This document shows, one piece after another, positions 34,061 to 42,453 of a DNA stretch of 64,000 nt. Location of the stretch: assembly GCF_001192795.1 (NCBI RefSeq), contig NZ_DF968181.1:2036974-2100973 (forward strand), written 5' to 3'. The notes beneath the pieces are model-generated. The model made no database searches, was not told the DNA's origin, and saw nothing but the letters and a program-made list of their open reading frames with translations. The position numbers and the translations under genes are program-made. Source of the stretch: Flexilinea flocculi (GTDB taxonomy: Bacteria; Chloroflexota; Anaerolineae; Anaerolineales; Anaerolineaceae). Numbering within the stretch: position 1 is the first letter of the stretch; each line of letters opens with the position of its first letter.

Positions 34061-36352
34061 ATGAAAAAAAGACAACATACTTGCATATTGATCTTATTAG
34101 TCATTTCATGCTTCATTTGTTCAGCGCAGAATGTACAAATCAATCCGCTTTTTCATTCGTTTTTTTATAATCACCAGGTCACCTTCGTGGGATATGGTTC
34201 ATCCGATTGGAAGGCATTACAGCCTTTCGACGCTGAAATCCAGATCAACCAGACAGCATTAGAAAAGGTTAACATAACCGACCTGGAAGAAAGCAGCCTA
34301 CCAATCAATTTGATATTTTTCCTGGATGGATCAAAAGATTTTCTAAGAGCAAATCGGTTATGGATAACGGAACTGATCCTGCAATTCGCCGGCGCCCCTT
34401 TGTCAAAAGATCAAAAAAAATTGCGCATCGGTATTTTTCACGAAAACGCGGAGTTACAATTCTTTTCTCCTGAAGATCAAGCCGCAATAATCACTGCAGT
34501 TGAACATTTGGATTTCGAGACATCGGATATGAATTTCGAAAATAAACTGCTAAATTCGATCAATTCAATCAAGAATGATGATACGTTTTTATCGGGATTG
34601 AGCCAAATCGTTTTAATTACCGATGGAACTGGTTATAACGAGAATCAGATAGACAAAGAGAAAATCGAACAAATGATTGCATCGAGTGGAATTACGATTC
34701 ACCTTGTTGATATGGTTAGCACGGATACTGAATCGTTGAACTCCTCAGTTCCCAACTGGTTTACTGAATTTGTTTTCGATACTGGAGGATTAGTCACTTC
34801 CGCTGAAGCAATAAATCAAACAGCAATTTTCAAAGATCGCCTTTTAACCGCTATCAATAAAAAGCTGGTCATTCAGGGAACCATCCCGGAAAACTTGATT
34901 TCGAAGGATAATGATCCGATTATTCTCTCCCTTTCGTTATTAAAAGATCAGACCATCCTCGCAAAAATTACACAAACCGTCAGCCTCCCCCCGGAATTTT
35001 TTCAACCTGCTGTTTCAACTGTCCTTGAAATCGAACCGTTAATTGAAGCAACCGTTGTCCCGAAATTGTTCGAGGATAATTCCATGCTTACTGAAAATTC
35101 AGAAACAGCTATGGACGCAACAAGAGTTCCTGTATTTCAATCATTTTTTACGGCCGCTTCTCCGATTATCTCAAAGACACTGACCATGACATCCCTGCCG
35201 ACTTCCTCGCCTACGGTTGCGGCTTCACCAACACGCATATCGTCCGCCACATCTTCGCCGCTGCCTGCCCCGAGCCGCACCAATACGTCCCTGCCGACTT
35301 CTACTTCGACCATTCCGCCGACTTCCTCGCCAACGGTTGTTGCTTCACCGACACGCATCCCATCCGCCACATCTTCGCCGCTGCCTGCCCCGAGCCGCAC
35401 CAATACGTCCCTGCCGACTTCTACTTCGACCATTCCGCCGACTTCCTCGCCAACGGTTGCTGCTTCACCAACTCGCATATCGTCCGCCACATCTTCGCCG
35501 CTGCCTCCCCCGAGCCGCACCAATACGTCCCTGCCGACTTCTACTTCGACCATTCCGCCGACTTCCTCGCCAACGGTTGTTGCTTCACCGACACGCATCC
35601 CGTCCGCCACATCTTCGCCGCTGCCTGCCCCGAGCCGCACCAATACATACCTGCCGACTTCTACTTCGACCATTCCGCCGACTTCCTCGCCTACGGTTGC
35701 GGCTTCACCGACACGCATCCCATCCGCCACATCTTCGCAGCTGCCTGCCCCGAGCCGCACTAATACGTCCCTGCCGACTTCTACTTCGACCATTCCGCCG
35801 ACTTCCTCGCCAACGGTTGCTGCTTCACCAACTCGCATCCCGTCCGCCACATCTTCGCCGCTGCCTGCCCCGAGCCGCACCAATACGTCCCTGCCGACTT
35901 CTACTTCGACCATTCCGCCGACTTCCTCGCCTACGGCTGTTGCTTCACCGACACGCATCCCGTCCGCCACATCTTCGCCGCTGCCTGCCCCGAGCCGCAC
36001 CAATACATACCTGCCGGTCCCTTTGAAACCAACATTCATTTTAACGACTGCCAGTCTTACTGCATTGGATACTGTATTATCAGAAGAAAACCGACAGGAA
36101 AAATCCAAATCGGATCAAAAGGCGTTTTGTATCCAAAATCAATGTATTAAAATTCCTTCTTTTTTACAAGAAGAAAATATTCACAAGATTTCCGAATTTC
36201 TGGAAAAGCAACTGTTTGAAGTGACGCTGACACTCTATGCCAGTCTTGTGATTTTTCTGATCGTTTTCACCAGCATAAAAATACTTCAATATAAAATAAG
36301 AAGAAAAAAATCTGATATGAATCAAAAAGAAGAAAAAAAGAATCGGAACTGA
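34061..36352 (+). CDS. VWA-domain surface protein with Ser/Thr/Pro repeat stalk and C-terminal membrane anchor
   Basis: 763 aa. Signal sequence CILILLVISCFICSAQ. A von Willebrand A-type domain covers roughly residues 75-270: LPINLIFFLDGSKDFLRANR with a degenerate MIDAS (DGSKD instead of DxSxS), LSQIVLITDGTGYN, and ITIHLVDMVSTD. A stalk of seven 40-residue repeats (SPTVAASPTRIPSATSS...) follows. Near the C-terminus a single TM helix (YASLVIFLIVFTSIKIL) and a basic cytoplasmic tail (RRKKSDMNQKEEKKNRN) are visible. Probably displayed outside the cell with a role in adhesion or binding; ligand unknown. No clear Shine-Dalgarno. Confidence 0.85.
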   Translation: MKKRQHTCILILLVISCFICSAQNVQINPLFHSFFYNHQVTFVGYGSSDWKALQPFDAEIQINQTALEKVNITDLEESSLPINLIFFLDGSKDFLRANRLWITELILQFAGAPLSKDQKKLRIGIFHENAELQFFSPEDQAAIITAVEHLDFETSDMNFENKLLNSINSIKNDDTFLSGLSQIVLITDGTGYNENQIDKEKIEQMIASSGITIHLVDMVSTDTESLNSSVPNWFTEFVFDTGGLVTSAEAINQTAIFKDRLLTAINKKLVIQGTIPENLISKDNDPIILSLSLLKDQTILAKITQTVSLPPEFFQPAVSTVLEIEPLIEATVVPKLFEDNSMLTENSETAMDATRVPVFQSFFTAASPIISKTLTMTSLPTSSPTVAASPTRISSATSSPLPAPSRTNTSLPTSTSTIPPTSSPTVVASPTRIPSATSSPLPAPSRTNTSLPTSTSTIPPTSSPTVAASPTRISSATSSPLPPPSRTNTSLPTSTSTIPPTSSPTVVASPTRIPSATSSPLPAPSRTNTYLPTSTSTIPPTSSPTVAASPTRIPSATSSQLPAPSRTNTSLPTSTSTIPPTSSPTVAASPTRIPSATSSPLPAPSRTNTSLPTSTSTIPPTSSPTAVASPTRIPSATSSPLPAPSRTNTYLPVPLKPTFILTTASLTALDTVLSEENRQEKSKSDQKAFCIQNQCIKIPSFLQEENIHKISEFLEKQLFEVTLTLYASLVIFLIVFTSIKILQYKIRRKKSDMNQKEEKKNRN
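35191..36020 (+). repeat. Seven 120-bp in-frame tandem repeats
   Basis: The unit repeats with an exact 120-bp period: the phrase CCGCCACATCTTCGC recurs at 120-bp steps from 35248 to 35968. Copies are nearly identical. The block is rich in G+C, in contrast to the AT-rich gene around it. It encodes the TP/SP-rich stalk of the VWA protein. Confidence 0.95.
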
Positions 36353-36410
36353 TTTTAAATTAGGTACGATAATTGCACAATCAAGAAAAAAAGGGACTTT
36401 TTGAATTTCG

Positions 36411-36498
36411 CATTAATTCGAAACTTGGAATGACTTTGGAAAAGAAAGAACAACAAGTTTTCTTACTTTTTAAAATTGTTCTAAATTTCGTATTGCAG
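36411..36498. mobile_element. Short hairpin MITE copy, head-to-tail with the next
   Basis: Ends CATTAATTCGAAACTTGG and CTAAATTTCGTATTGCAG. Core AAGAACAACAAG with a poor partner. It directly abuts the following copy at 36499. Confidence 0.65.
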
Positions 36499-36618
36499 TA
36501 GCAATTCTAAATATCGACAAACTTCTCAATTTGAGCAAAGAAAATATGTTGTTGCGGCGTTTTTGCGACTTGCAGAGACACCACAATACCAATATTTTTT
36601 CCAAATTTTGAATCGCTG
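36499..36618. mobile_element. Hairpin MITE copy (120 bp)
   Basis: Ends TAGCAATTCTAAATATCG and CCAAATTTTGAATCGCTG. Core TGTTGTTGCGGCGTTTTTGC is now imperfectly matched by ACACCACAATA. Confidence 0.7.
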
Positions 36619-36849
36619 TGATTATAGAACCATAACGGATTTACATCAGTTAAAAATAGAAATTTTCGAAACGGTGATTTTTGAATATTGTCGATTATAA
36701 TAGGATTATTAATTGATTTGTATGATGATTCGGAAAACGATTTCAAAACATTCTTACCTCTAAAAAAAATAAAACTAACTTTTTTCTCGATCCAAAAACA
36801 ATGATAATATAATCATCGACATACTTATCACAGGTGAAAGGAGAATCGA

Positions 36850-37701
36850 GTGGATAAAATAGGTTTTTCTGTGTTATTGATGATCATCTATGCATTTGGT
36901 CTTGGCAACATAGATATGTTAAATATTTCAGGAATTAATATTTATATATCGAACATCACCTATATCTATATTCTTTTTGTCTATATCATCGTTTTTGTCT
37001 TTGATCCTCCAAAATACCTGACAATGTTCGCACAGACTTTTTTATGTGTGATTTTCTATACAATGGTATATTACATGGCGCACACAGCGCTGGGCGATCT
37101 GAATATCACCAATTTCTTAATAGAATTGCTTTTCGTCTTAATTGGTATGATTTTAGCCAGCGATATGAAGAGTTCCTTTGAGGAAATTATCAGCACATCA
37201 CGGAAGTTGGCTTTCTCAAACATCCCGACCAACGTCTTTGATCATAATGAATCTGACCGAATTATTAATTATGAAATCAATCGAAGCCGCAGATATGAAT
37301 ATCCATTGACGTTGCTTCTGATTGAGCCGGATTATCAATCCTTTGAAACCATCAAAAAAAGATGGAAATATCGGATCATGGGTAAATTTTTTAAACAATA
37401 TTTAGCTAACGATGTATTGAAGATTTTTTACGCAACGATTCGAGAAACCGATGTGTTTGTTGAGATGAATGATTATTATGTCATCGTACTGCCCAATACA
37501 TACCAACAAAATGCCCATTTCCTGATTGATCGATTGCGTCAGAGTTTCACGGAAAAAATGAAATTATCGATCCGAATCGGCATTTCACAATTTCCGGATG
37601 ATGGATTATTATATGATGACTTAATTCGGGTCGCCAAAAAAAATCTGGAAATACAAGATGAATCCGAATCTGGCGTTGAGGACAAAAACAAACCTGATTG
37701 A
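36850..37701 (+). CDS. Membrane protein with degenerate GGDEF domain
   Basis: 283 aa from GTG. AAAGGAG precedes it by 9 nt. Four or five hydrophobic segments fill residues 1-110. The rest has the layout of a diguanylate cyclase domain: EINRSRRYEYPLTLLLIEPD (where GGDEF proteins have RxxxPLSLLLxDID), then TDVFVEMNDYYVIVLPNT, where EMNDY replaces GGDEF, and SIRIGISQFPDDGLLYDDLI. The active site is lost, so it is expected to be a non-catalytic receptor, c-di-GMP/GTP-binding or scaffold protein. Located next to the VWA surface protein. Confidence 0.8.
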   Translation: MDKIGFSVLLMIIYAFGLGNIDMLNISGINIYISNITYIYILFVYIIVFVFDPPKYLTMFAQTFLCVIFYTMVYYMAHTALGDLNITNFLIELLFVLIGMILASDMKSSFEEIISTSRKLAFSNIPTNVFDHNESDRIINYEINRSRRYEYPLTLLLIEPDYQSFETIKKRWKYRIMGKFFKQYLANDVLKIFYATIRETDVFVEMNDYYVIVLPNTYQQNAHFLIDRLRQSFTEKMKLSIRIGISQFPDDGLLYDDLIRVAKKNLEIQDESESGVEDKNKPD

Positions 37702-37950
37702 TACGCTGAAGAAGTACCCTTCACGCCTGTAATTGCAAATTGCTTGGCAGTAATTTCCGATTATACAAATATGATCCAATCTTTCTTATCGAAAGATAAG
37801 TTGATTAACAATTAAAGATTCCCCCTTTCCATTTATAAAAACAGTCTATATCTGGATCTGATCCTATAAAAAAACGGATATCTTTTCCTTAATCAAAAAG
37901 CAAGTGATTTTTCGAATAGTTATCAGATAAAAGATTTAGTCTCAACAATT

Positions 37951-37990
37951 CCAGCATTCGGAATTTGGATTGACTTTTCGAAATAATGCT
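37951..37990. repeat. Solo left end of the hairpin MITE
   Basis: CAGCATTCGGAATTTGGATT followed by GACTTTTCGAAATAATGC. No core or right end. Confidence 0.55.
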
Positions 37991-38007
37991 AAAATCGTTC
38001 ATCAGAT

Positions 38008-38116
38008 CAGCGATTCGAGATTTGGGATGAAGTATTTATTTTTGTGTTTTTCTTGTGTTTCTCGCAAAAAACTTTTCCCATTGGTTCCAAAAGTAAATGA
38101 GTGTTTCGAATCACTG
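38008..38116. mobile_element. Hairpin MITE copy (109 bp) with perfect 9-bp TSD
   Basis: Ends CAGCGATTCGAGATTTGG and GTGTTTCGAATCACTG. TCATCAGAT is duplicated exactly at 37999-38007 and 38117-38125. The core is degraded. It ends 32 bp before the pepT start, so it may affect pepT expression. Confidence 0.9.
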
Positions 38117-38148
38117 TCATCAGATCGTGATTCGAAAAAAGGAAAACC

Positions 38149-39378
38149 ATGAAAGCTACAGAACGATTCTTAAAATATGTAAAGGTACATACCACTTCCG
38201 ATCCAACCGCAAATATAACGCCATCCACTTCCCGACAGTTTGACCTTGCGAATGAACTTGCTGAAGAAATGAGAAAGCTGGGAATGAAGAATGTCGTTGT
38301 GACTGACCACTGTTATGTGTACGGAACGATCGATGCATCAGAAGGTTATGAAAATGCACCCATGCCCGGTTTTATTGCCCATATGGATACAAGTCCGGAT
38401 TTTTCAGGTGAAAACGTTAATCCGCAGATTATTGAAAATTATGATGGAAATGACCTTTGGCTGAAAAACGGAAATCGCTGCTTGTCAGTCGATAATTTTC
38501 CGCATCTGTCTTTATTGAAAGGAAGAACGCTCATCACAACAGATGGAACGACGTTATTGGGAGCCGATAATAAAGCAGGAATTGCCGAGATAATGACTGC
38601 ATGCGAAATTATTATGCGAGAAAAAATTCCACATGGAAAGCTATGTATTGCCTTTACTCCGGATGAAGAAATTGGTAAAGGGACAGAATTTTTCGACAGA
38701 GATTTGTTCACGTCAAAATTTGCCTTTACCGTGGACGGTGATCAGGAAGGAGAAATAAATTTCGAAAATTTCAATGCCTGTGAAGCAGTCTTTCAAATTC
38801 ATGGTGTGAATGTCCATCCAGGTTCCGCAAAAAACATCATGGTGAATGCTTCCCTTGTAGCATTTGAAATCAACAGTATGTTACCTTGTGCTGATACTCC
38901 CAGAAATACAGAGGGATATGAAGGCTTTTTCCATCTGACAAAAATGGAAGGAACGGTCGAAAATGCTAAATTGGAATATATTGTCAGAGACCATTCCAAT
39001 GAATATTTTGAAATACGTAAAGAAATGCTGCGACATATCGAAAAAGTGATCAATGAGAAATATGGCACAGGGACTGTTCAGCTATCGATTAAGGATCAAT
39101 ATGCAAATATGGCTGCATTGATCGAACCACACCGCCATCTCATCGAAACAGCCATTGCAGCGATGCAAAATGTCGGTTTTACACCGGTTCTTGTCCCGAT
39201 TCGCGGAGGAACAGATGGCGCCCGACTGACATATGAAGGGCTTCCCTGTCCCAATTTGTGCACCGGCGGATATGCTTTTCACGGCCCTTTTGAGCATATC
39301 ACAGCAGAAAGCCTTGAAAGCTGCGCAGATATGATCGTTGAAATTGTAAAAATATATTCCGAGAAAAAGACCAGTTAA
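38149..39378 (+). CDS. pepT: Peptidase T (tripeptide aminopeptidase)
   Basis: 409 aa, the usual PepT length, M20 family di-zinc peptidase releasing N-terminal residues from tripeptides. Metal and catalytic motifs: GFIAHMDTSPDFSG, LLGADNKAGIAEIM, FTPDEEIGKGTEFFD, and the C-terminal GYAFHGPFEHI. The start has an AAAAGGAAAACC leader. Its upstream region ends in a MITE. Monocistronic. Confidence 0.95.
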   Translation: MKATERFLKYVKVHTTSDPTANITPSTSRQFDLANELAEEMRKLGMKNVVVTDHCYVYGTIDASEGYENAPMPGFIAHMDTSPDFSGENVNPQIIENYDGNDLWLKNGNRCLSVDNFPHLSLLKGRTLITTDGTTLLGADNKAGIAEIMTACEIIMREKIPHGKLCIAFTPDEEIGKGTEFFDRDLFTSKFAFTVDGDQEGEINFENFNACEAVFQIHGVNVHPGSAKNIMVNASLVAFEINSMLPCADTPRNTEGYEGFFHLTKMEGTVENAKLEYIVRDHSNEYFEIRKEMLRHIEKVINEKYGTGTVQLSIKDQYANMAALIEPHRHLIETAIAAMQNVGFTPVLVPIRGGTDGARLTYEGLPCPNLCTGGYAFHGPFEHITAESLESCADMIVEIVKIYSEKKTS

Positions 39379-39429
39379 TTTGCATGATCTGCAATTCGGA
39401 AAGCCAAACCAAATTTCGAAATACCAGTA

Positions 39430-39553
39430 CAGTAAATTTAAAATATGGACTGATTTTTCGAATCAATCAAGAAAATTTGCTGTTCTTATGGTTTTGCGCT
39501 TTGAACAAAACCATAAGAACAACAAATAATTCTTTTCATTTTTCGAATTAATG
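39430..39553. mobile_element. Hairpin MITE copy (124 bp)
   Basis: Left end CAGTAAATTTAAAATATGG, right end CATTTTTCGAATTAATG. Core TGTTCTTATGGTTTTG / CAAAACCATAAGAACA is perfect. Confidence 0.82.
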
Positions 39554-39572
39554 CGTGCGATCCCGAAAAAAC

Positions 39573-39705
39573 TTGTCATCGCGAGCCCCGAAGTGGCATG
39601 GCAATCTTCCTTCCTCATTAAGAAAAGATTACCGCACGAAAAGATATTGCTTCGTCAGTCTGACGCCCTCCTCGCAATGACAAATTGCCGTGTGTGTCAT
39701 CCTGC
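39573..39705. repeat. CATTGCGAG / GAAGCAATC inverted-repeat element
   Basis: Left TTGTCATCGCGAGCCCCGAA...GGCAATC, right TATTGCTTCGTCAG...CTCCTCGCAATGACAA, inverted. It lies next to a MITE copy, as at 12288-12413. Confidence 0.8.
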
Positions 39706-39796
39706 GTTCCTCAAATTAGTGCCTTGAAATCTCCAAATCTGAACATAAAAAGGGAAATTTTTTAAAAAGTGAGAAACTCAGGTAATAAAATGATAT

Positions 39797-39833
39797 ACTT
39801 TATAAAATAGTTTAATAAACTATTTTATAAAGT
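39797..39833. promoter_or_regulatory. Perfect 37-bp palindrome, candidate ROK regulator operator
   Basis: Arms ACTTTATAAAATAGTTT and AAACTATTTTATAAAGT are perfect 17-mers around AAT. TATACT (39794-39799), a possible -10, overlaps the left edge. The inner TAGTTTAATAAACTA resembles XylR/NagC-type ROK operators, which have AGTTT/AAACT half-sites. It sits about 155 bp upstream of the ROK gene start. Confidence 0.6.
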
Positions 39834-39989
39834 TGGTTGTTGTGGTTTAAAACCATACTATCGTAGTGATCCCGCTTCGGAATCAGCAACTTGAAATATG
39901 AGAGAAATTTTTTTCTCACTTTTCTAATATATTTTTATAAATTTCGAAGCAAGTATTTAAAAATTCTAAAACGGGAGATGATCATTGCA

Positions 39990-41009
39990 ATGGATAATTT
40001 GTCTTGTAATTCCTTAATGATTAAAGAGATCAATATCAATCTCGTGAAAAAAACGCTAAAAGAAGAACATACAGCCAGTATTCAAGGACTCGCAAAAGCT
40101 ACAGGGTTAAGTGTTGTAACCATTCATTCCATCATAAACATACTGCTCCAAAACGGCGAGGTTTTTGAAGTGGAAAAAAGCCCTTCAAGCGGAGGTCGAC
40201 CTGCACAATTGTTCCGCTTCAATCATCAATTTGCGCATGCTGCCATTCTCTATGCTCATGAATTTGTAGCAGAAGATACGATTTTCCTTCGAATTGTAGA
40301 TTTGTACGGGGATATTGTCATCAGTTATCAAAAAAAGTTTACCCGTATCTCATTACAAACGCTGGAAATGCTGCTTCAGGATATGTTTCATCAAGTTCCA
40401 TCCATTCAAGTGATCGGATTGGGATTGCCGGGAGTTGAATTTAATGGGCAGCTTCACTGCGACTACCCCGATTTAAACCAGTCAGGTTTCTTGGAATTCT
40501 TTCGGAATAAATTTCAAAAAACGACCATATTTGAAAATGACGTCAATGCTGCCTGTCTGGGCTATTGTCGCAGCCACCAGATTGATCCTGAACAGACTGT
40601 ATTGTATTTATTTTTCCCGAAAAAATACTGTCCTGGAACTGCAATTTTCTGTAATGGAAAGATCCATAAAGGATTCCGCAATTTTGCCGGAGAAATACGC
40701 GAAAACTACTTTCATATTCCCTGGACGGATGAAGAATTCTTGAAAAACGAGAATCAATATTGTTCAAAAATCGCACAATTCATTATCGGTATTTGCGCGA
40801 TTCTCAGTCCGCATGTTGTGGTATTGTCCGGCACTACCATTCAGGAATCGTATGCAGAAAAAATAATCCGTCAATGTAAAATGGACCTGGACTCTCGTGC
40901 CATCCCAAAATTTTTTCTTACAGAATCATTTCATCAGGATTTTGAGAACGGTATGATCGAAACAACTCTCAACGTTCTTGAACCAAATTTATTCATACAA
41001 AAAAAATAG
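39990..41009 (+). CDS. ROK-family transcriptional regulator
   Basis: About 340 aa from ATG 39990; the frame extends back to 39891, but that stretch is hydrophobic junk. N-terminal winged HTH (SIQGLAKATGLSVVTIHSII, then GRPAQLFRFN). ROK domain: VIGLGLPGVEFNGQL, FENDVNAACLGYC, GKIHKGFRNFAGEI. The zinc motif CxCGxxGC and a clear ATP-binding DxGGT are missing, so it is probably a sugar-sensing repressor rather than a kinase. The MFS gene follows after 12 bp and is its likely target. Confidence 0.85.
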   Translation: MDNLSCNSLMIKEININLVKKTLKEEHTASIQGLAKATGLSVVTIHSIINILLQNGEVFEVEKSPSSGGRPAQLFRFNHQFAHAAILYAHEFVAEDTIFLRIVDLYGDIVISYQKKFTRISLQTLEMLLQDMFHQVPSIQVIGLGLPGVEFNGQLHCDYPDLNQSGFLEFFRNKFQKTTIFENDVNAACLGYCRSHQIDPEQTVLYLFFPKKYCPGTAIFCNGKIHKGFRNFAGEIRENYFHIPWTDEEFLKNENQYCSKIAQFIIGICAILSPHVVVLSGTTIQESYAEKIIRQCKMDLDSRAIPKFFLTESFHQDFENGMIETTLNVLEPNLFIQKK

Positions 41010-41021
41010 AAAACCTACACC

Positions 41022-42248
41022 ATGACAACTTTTTTTATCCTCATCATCTATGCCGCTTTCATCAGCCTGGGGCTTCCGGATTCTCTCCTGGGAACAGCAT
41101 GGCCTTTGATGCAAGCGGATTTTCAAGTTTCCACCGACAGCGCTGGGATCATCTCCATGATTATCGCAGGCGGAACAATCATTTCCAGCTTCTTCAGCAG
41201 CAAGATTATTCGCCGCATTGGAACCGGGAATGTAACGTTCATCAGCATTCTGATGACTGCAATTTCTCTAATGGGATTTCACTTTGCCCCCTCTTTTTTC
41301 TGGTTGCCAATTTTTGCAATCCCTCTGGGGTTGGGCGCCGGGTCTATTGATGCCGGTTTGAATGAATTTGTTGCAGAGCATTATGAATCCCGCCACATGA
41401 GCTGGCTGCATTGTTTTTGGGGAGTAGGAGCGATGGCAGGGCCGATTCTGCTTTCCCAATTACTGGCTGGAGGTCAAAATTGGCGCAGTGTGTATCAAAT
41501 CGTCTCCATCATTCAACTGACTCTGGCTGTCGTCATATTCCTGACCTTGCCAATGTGGAAAAAAGTAGCGCGAAGAGATGCAATGCAAAAAGAAGCTTTC
41601 CCGTTGGAATCAATTGAAAAAACAAATCCGAAAAAACGATCCGGATTAAAAGAAGTGTTCCGATTAAAAGGAGTTGTCGCAGTGCTCCTCTCAGTGTTAT
41701 TCTACTGCGGGACTGAACAAACCATGATGTTATGGGGGGCTACCTACCTGATCCGGATTCACGAAATTCAGGTATCGACAGCGGCAGCCTGGATTTCACT
41801 CTTTCTTGGAGGTATTACGGTCGGACGATTTCTCTCCGGATTTGTCACTTTAAGAATCGATAACATCCGTATAATTCGCATTGGGCAGATCACAATATTG
41901 ATCGGGTTGCTGGTGATTATCCTTCCGCTGCCAGAATTTTTCCTGCCAGCAGGGATATTACTTGCCGGACTTGGCTGCGCTCCGATCTATCCCTGCATTC
42001 TGCATGAGACACCAGTCCGATTTGGAAAAAATCAGTCGCAGGAAATCATGGGTATTCAGATGGCTGCGGCTTATACTGGGTCCACTTTCTTTCCCCCAAT
42101 CATCGGATTTATCGGAGCACGGACTTCCATGGTAATTTTGCCATTTTTTCTGTTTCTTTTTACTTCCATTATGCTTCTGACCAGTGAAAGGGTCAATCAC
42201 CTGACTCGAGAAACAGAAATTCGAAATATGGACAAACTTCTCGAATAG
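41022..42248 (+). CDS. MFS transporter
   Basis: 408 aa with about 12 hydrophobic segments. Landmarks: GLPDSLLGTAWPLMQADF in TM1-2, FFSSKIIRRIGTG after TM2, LGLGAGSIDAGLNEFVAEHY, HCFWGVGAMAGPILL and, in the second half, GRFLSGFVTLRIDN. The layout fits fucose/glucose-permease-like MFS proteins. Coupled to the ROK regulator, so a carbohydrate or derivative is the likely substrate. The last ~11 residues (TEIRNMDKLLE) and the stop codon come from an inserted MITE starting at 42214. Confidence 0.88.
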   Translation: MTTFFILIIYAAFISLGLPDSLLGTAWPLMQADFQVSTDSAGIISMIIAGGTIISSFFSSKIIRRIGTGNVTFISILMTAISLMGFHFAPSFFWLPIFAIPLGLGAGSIDAGLNEFVAEHYESRHMSWLHCFWGVGAMAGPILLSQLLAGGQNWRSVYQIVSIIQLTLAVVIFLTLPMWKKVARRDAMQKEAFPLESIEKTNPKKRSGLKEVFRLKGVVAVLLSVLFYCGTEQTMMLWGATYLIRIHEIQVSTAAAWISLFLGGITVGRFLSGFVTLRIDNIRIIRIGQITILIGLLVIILPLPEFFLPAGILLAGLGCAPIYPCILHETPVRFGKNQSQEIMGIQMAAAYTGSTFFPPIIGFIGARTSMVILPFFLFLFTSIMLLTSERVNHLTRETEIRNMDKLLE

Positions 42249-42338
42249 CAAAAGAAAAACGATTATTGTGGTGTTTTTTGCGCTTCGCGCAAAAAACACC
42301 ACAACAACAAAAAAATTTCCCCGTATTTCGAATTCCTT
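42214..42338. mobile_element. Hairpin MITE copy overlapping the 3' end of the MFS gene
   Basis: Left end CAGAAATTCGAAATATGG lies inside the reading frame. Core TTGTGGTGTTTTTTGCGC (42266-42283) and its exact complement (42287-42304) with a TTC loop. Right end CGTATTTCGAATTCCTT. Confidence 0.85.
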
Positions 42339-42371
42339 CTAAAAATTTGTCATTTCTTTGCAAAAAGGATG

Positions 42372-42444
42372 TTGACGTCTTTGACTATTCGATATATATT
42401 TATCGATATAAATATATCGATAAATATATATCGAATAGTCAAAG
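42372..42444. promoter_or_regulatory. rex promoter embedded in a perfect 66-bp palindrome
   Basis: 42379-42410 and 42413-42444 are exact 32-bp inverted repeats around AA (CTTTGACTATTCGATATATA... and its complement). TTGACG (42372-42377), 17 nt, TATATT (42395-42400) gives a promoter whose start point would fall near the centre. The right arm runs into the rex Shine-Dalgarno (AAAGGAG 42441-42447). Candidate operator. Confidence 0.75.
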
Positions 42445-42453
42445 GAGATCTGC

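Noticed and set aside
35137-36108. Long open frames on the other strand and in another + frame over the 120-bp repeats
   Set aside because: They arise from the repeat period being divisible by three and the GC-rich repeat lacking stop codons; the VWA protein frame has the signal peptide, domain and anchor.
39891-39989. N-terminal extension of the ROK regulator
   Set aside because: Hydrophobic, unlike any ROK N-terminus; better start at 39990 just before the HTH domain.
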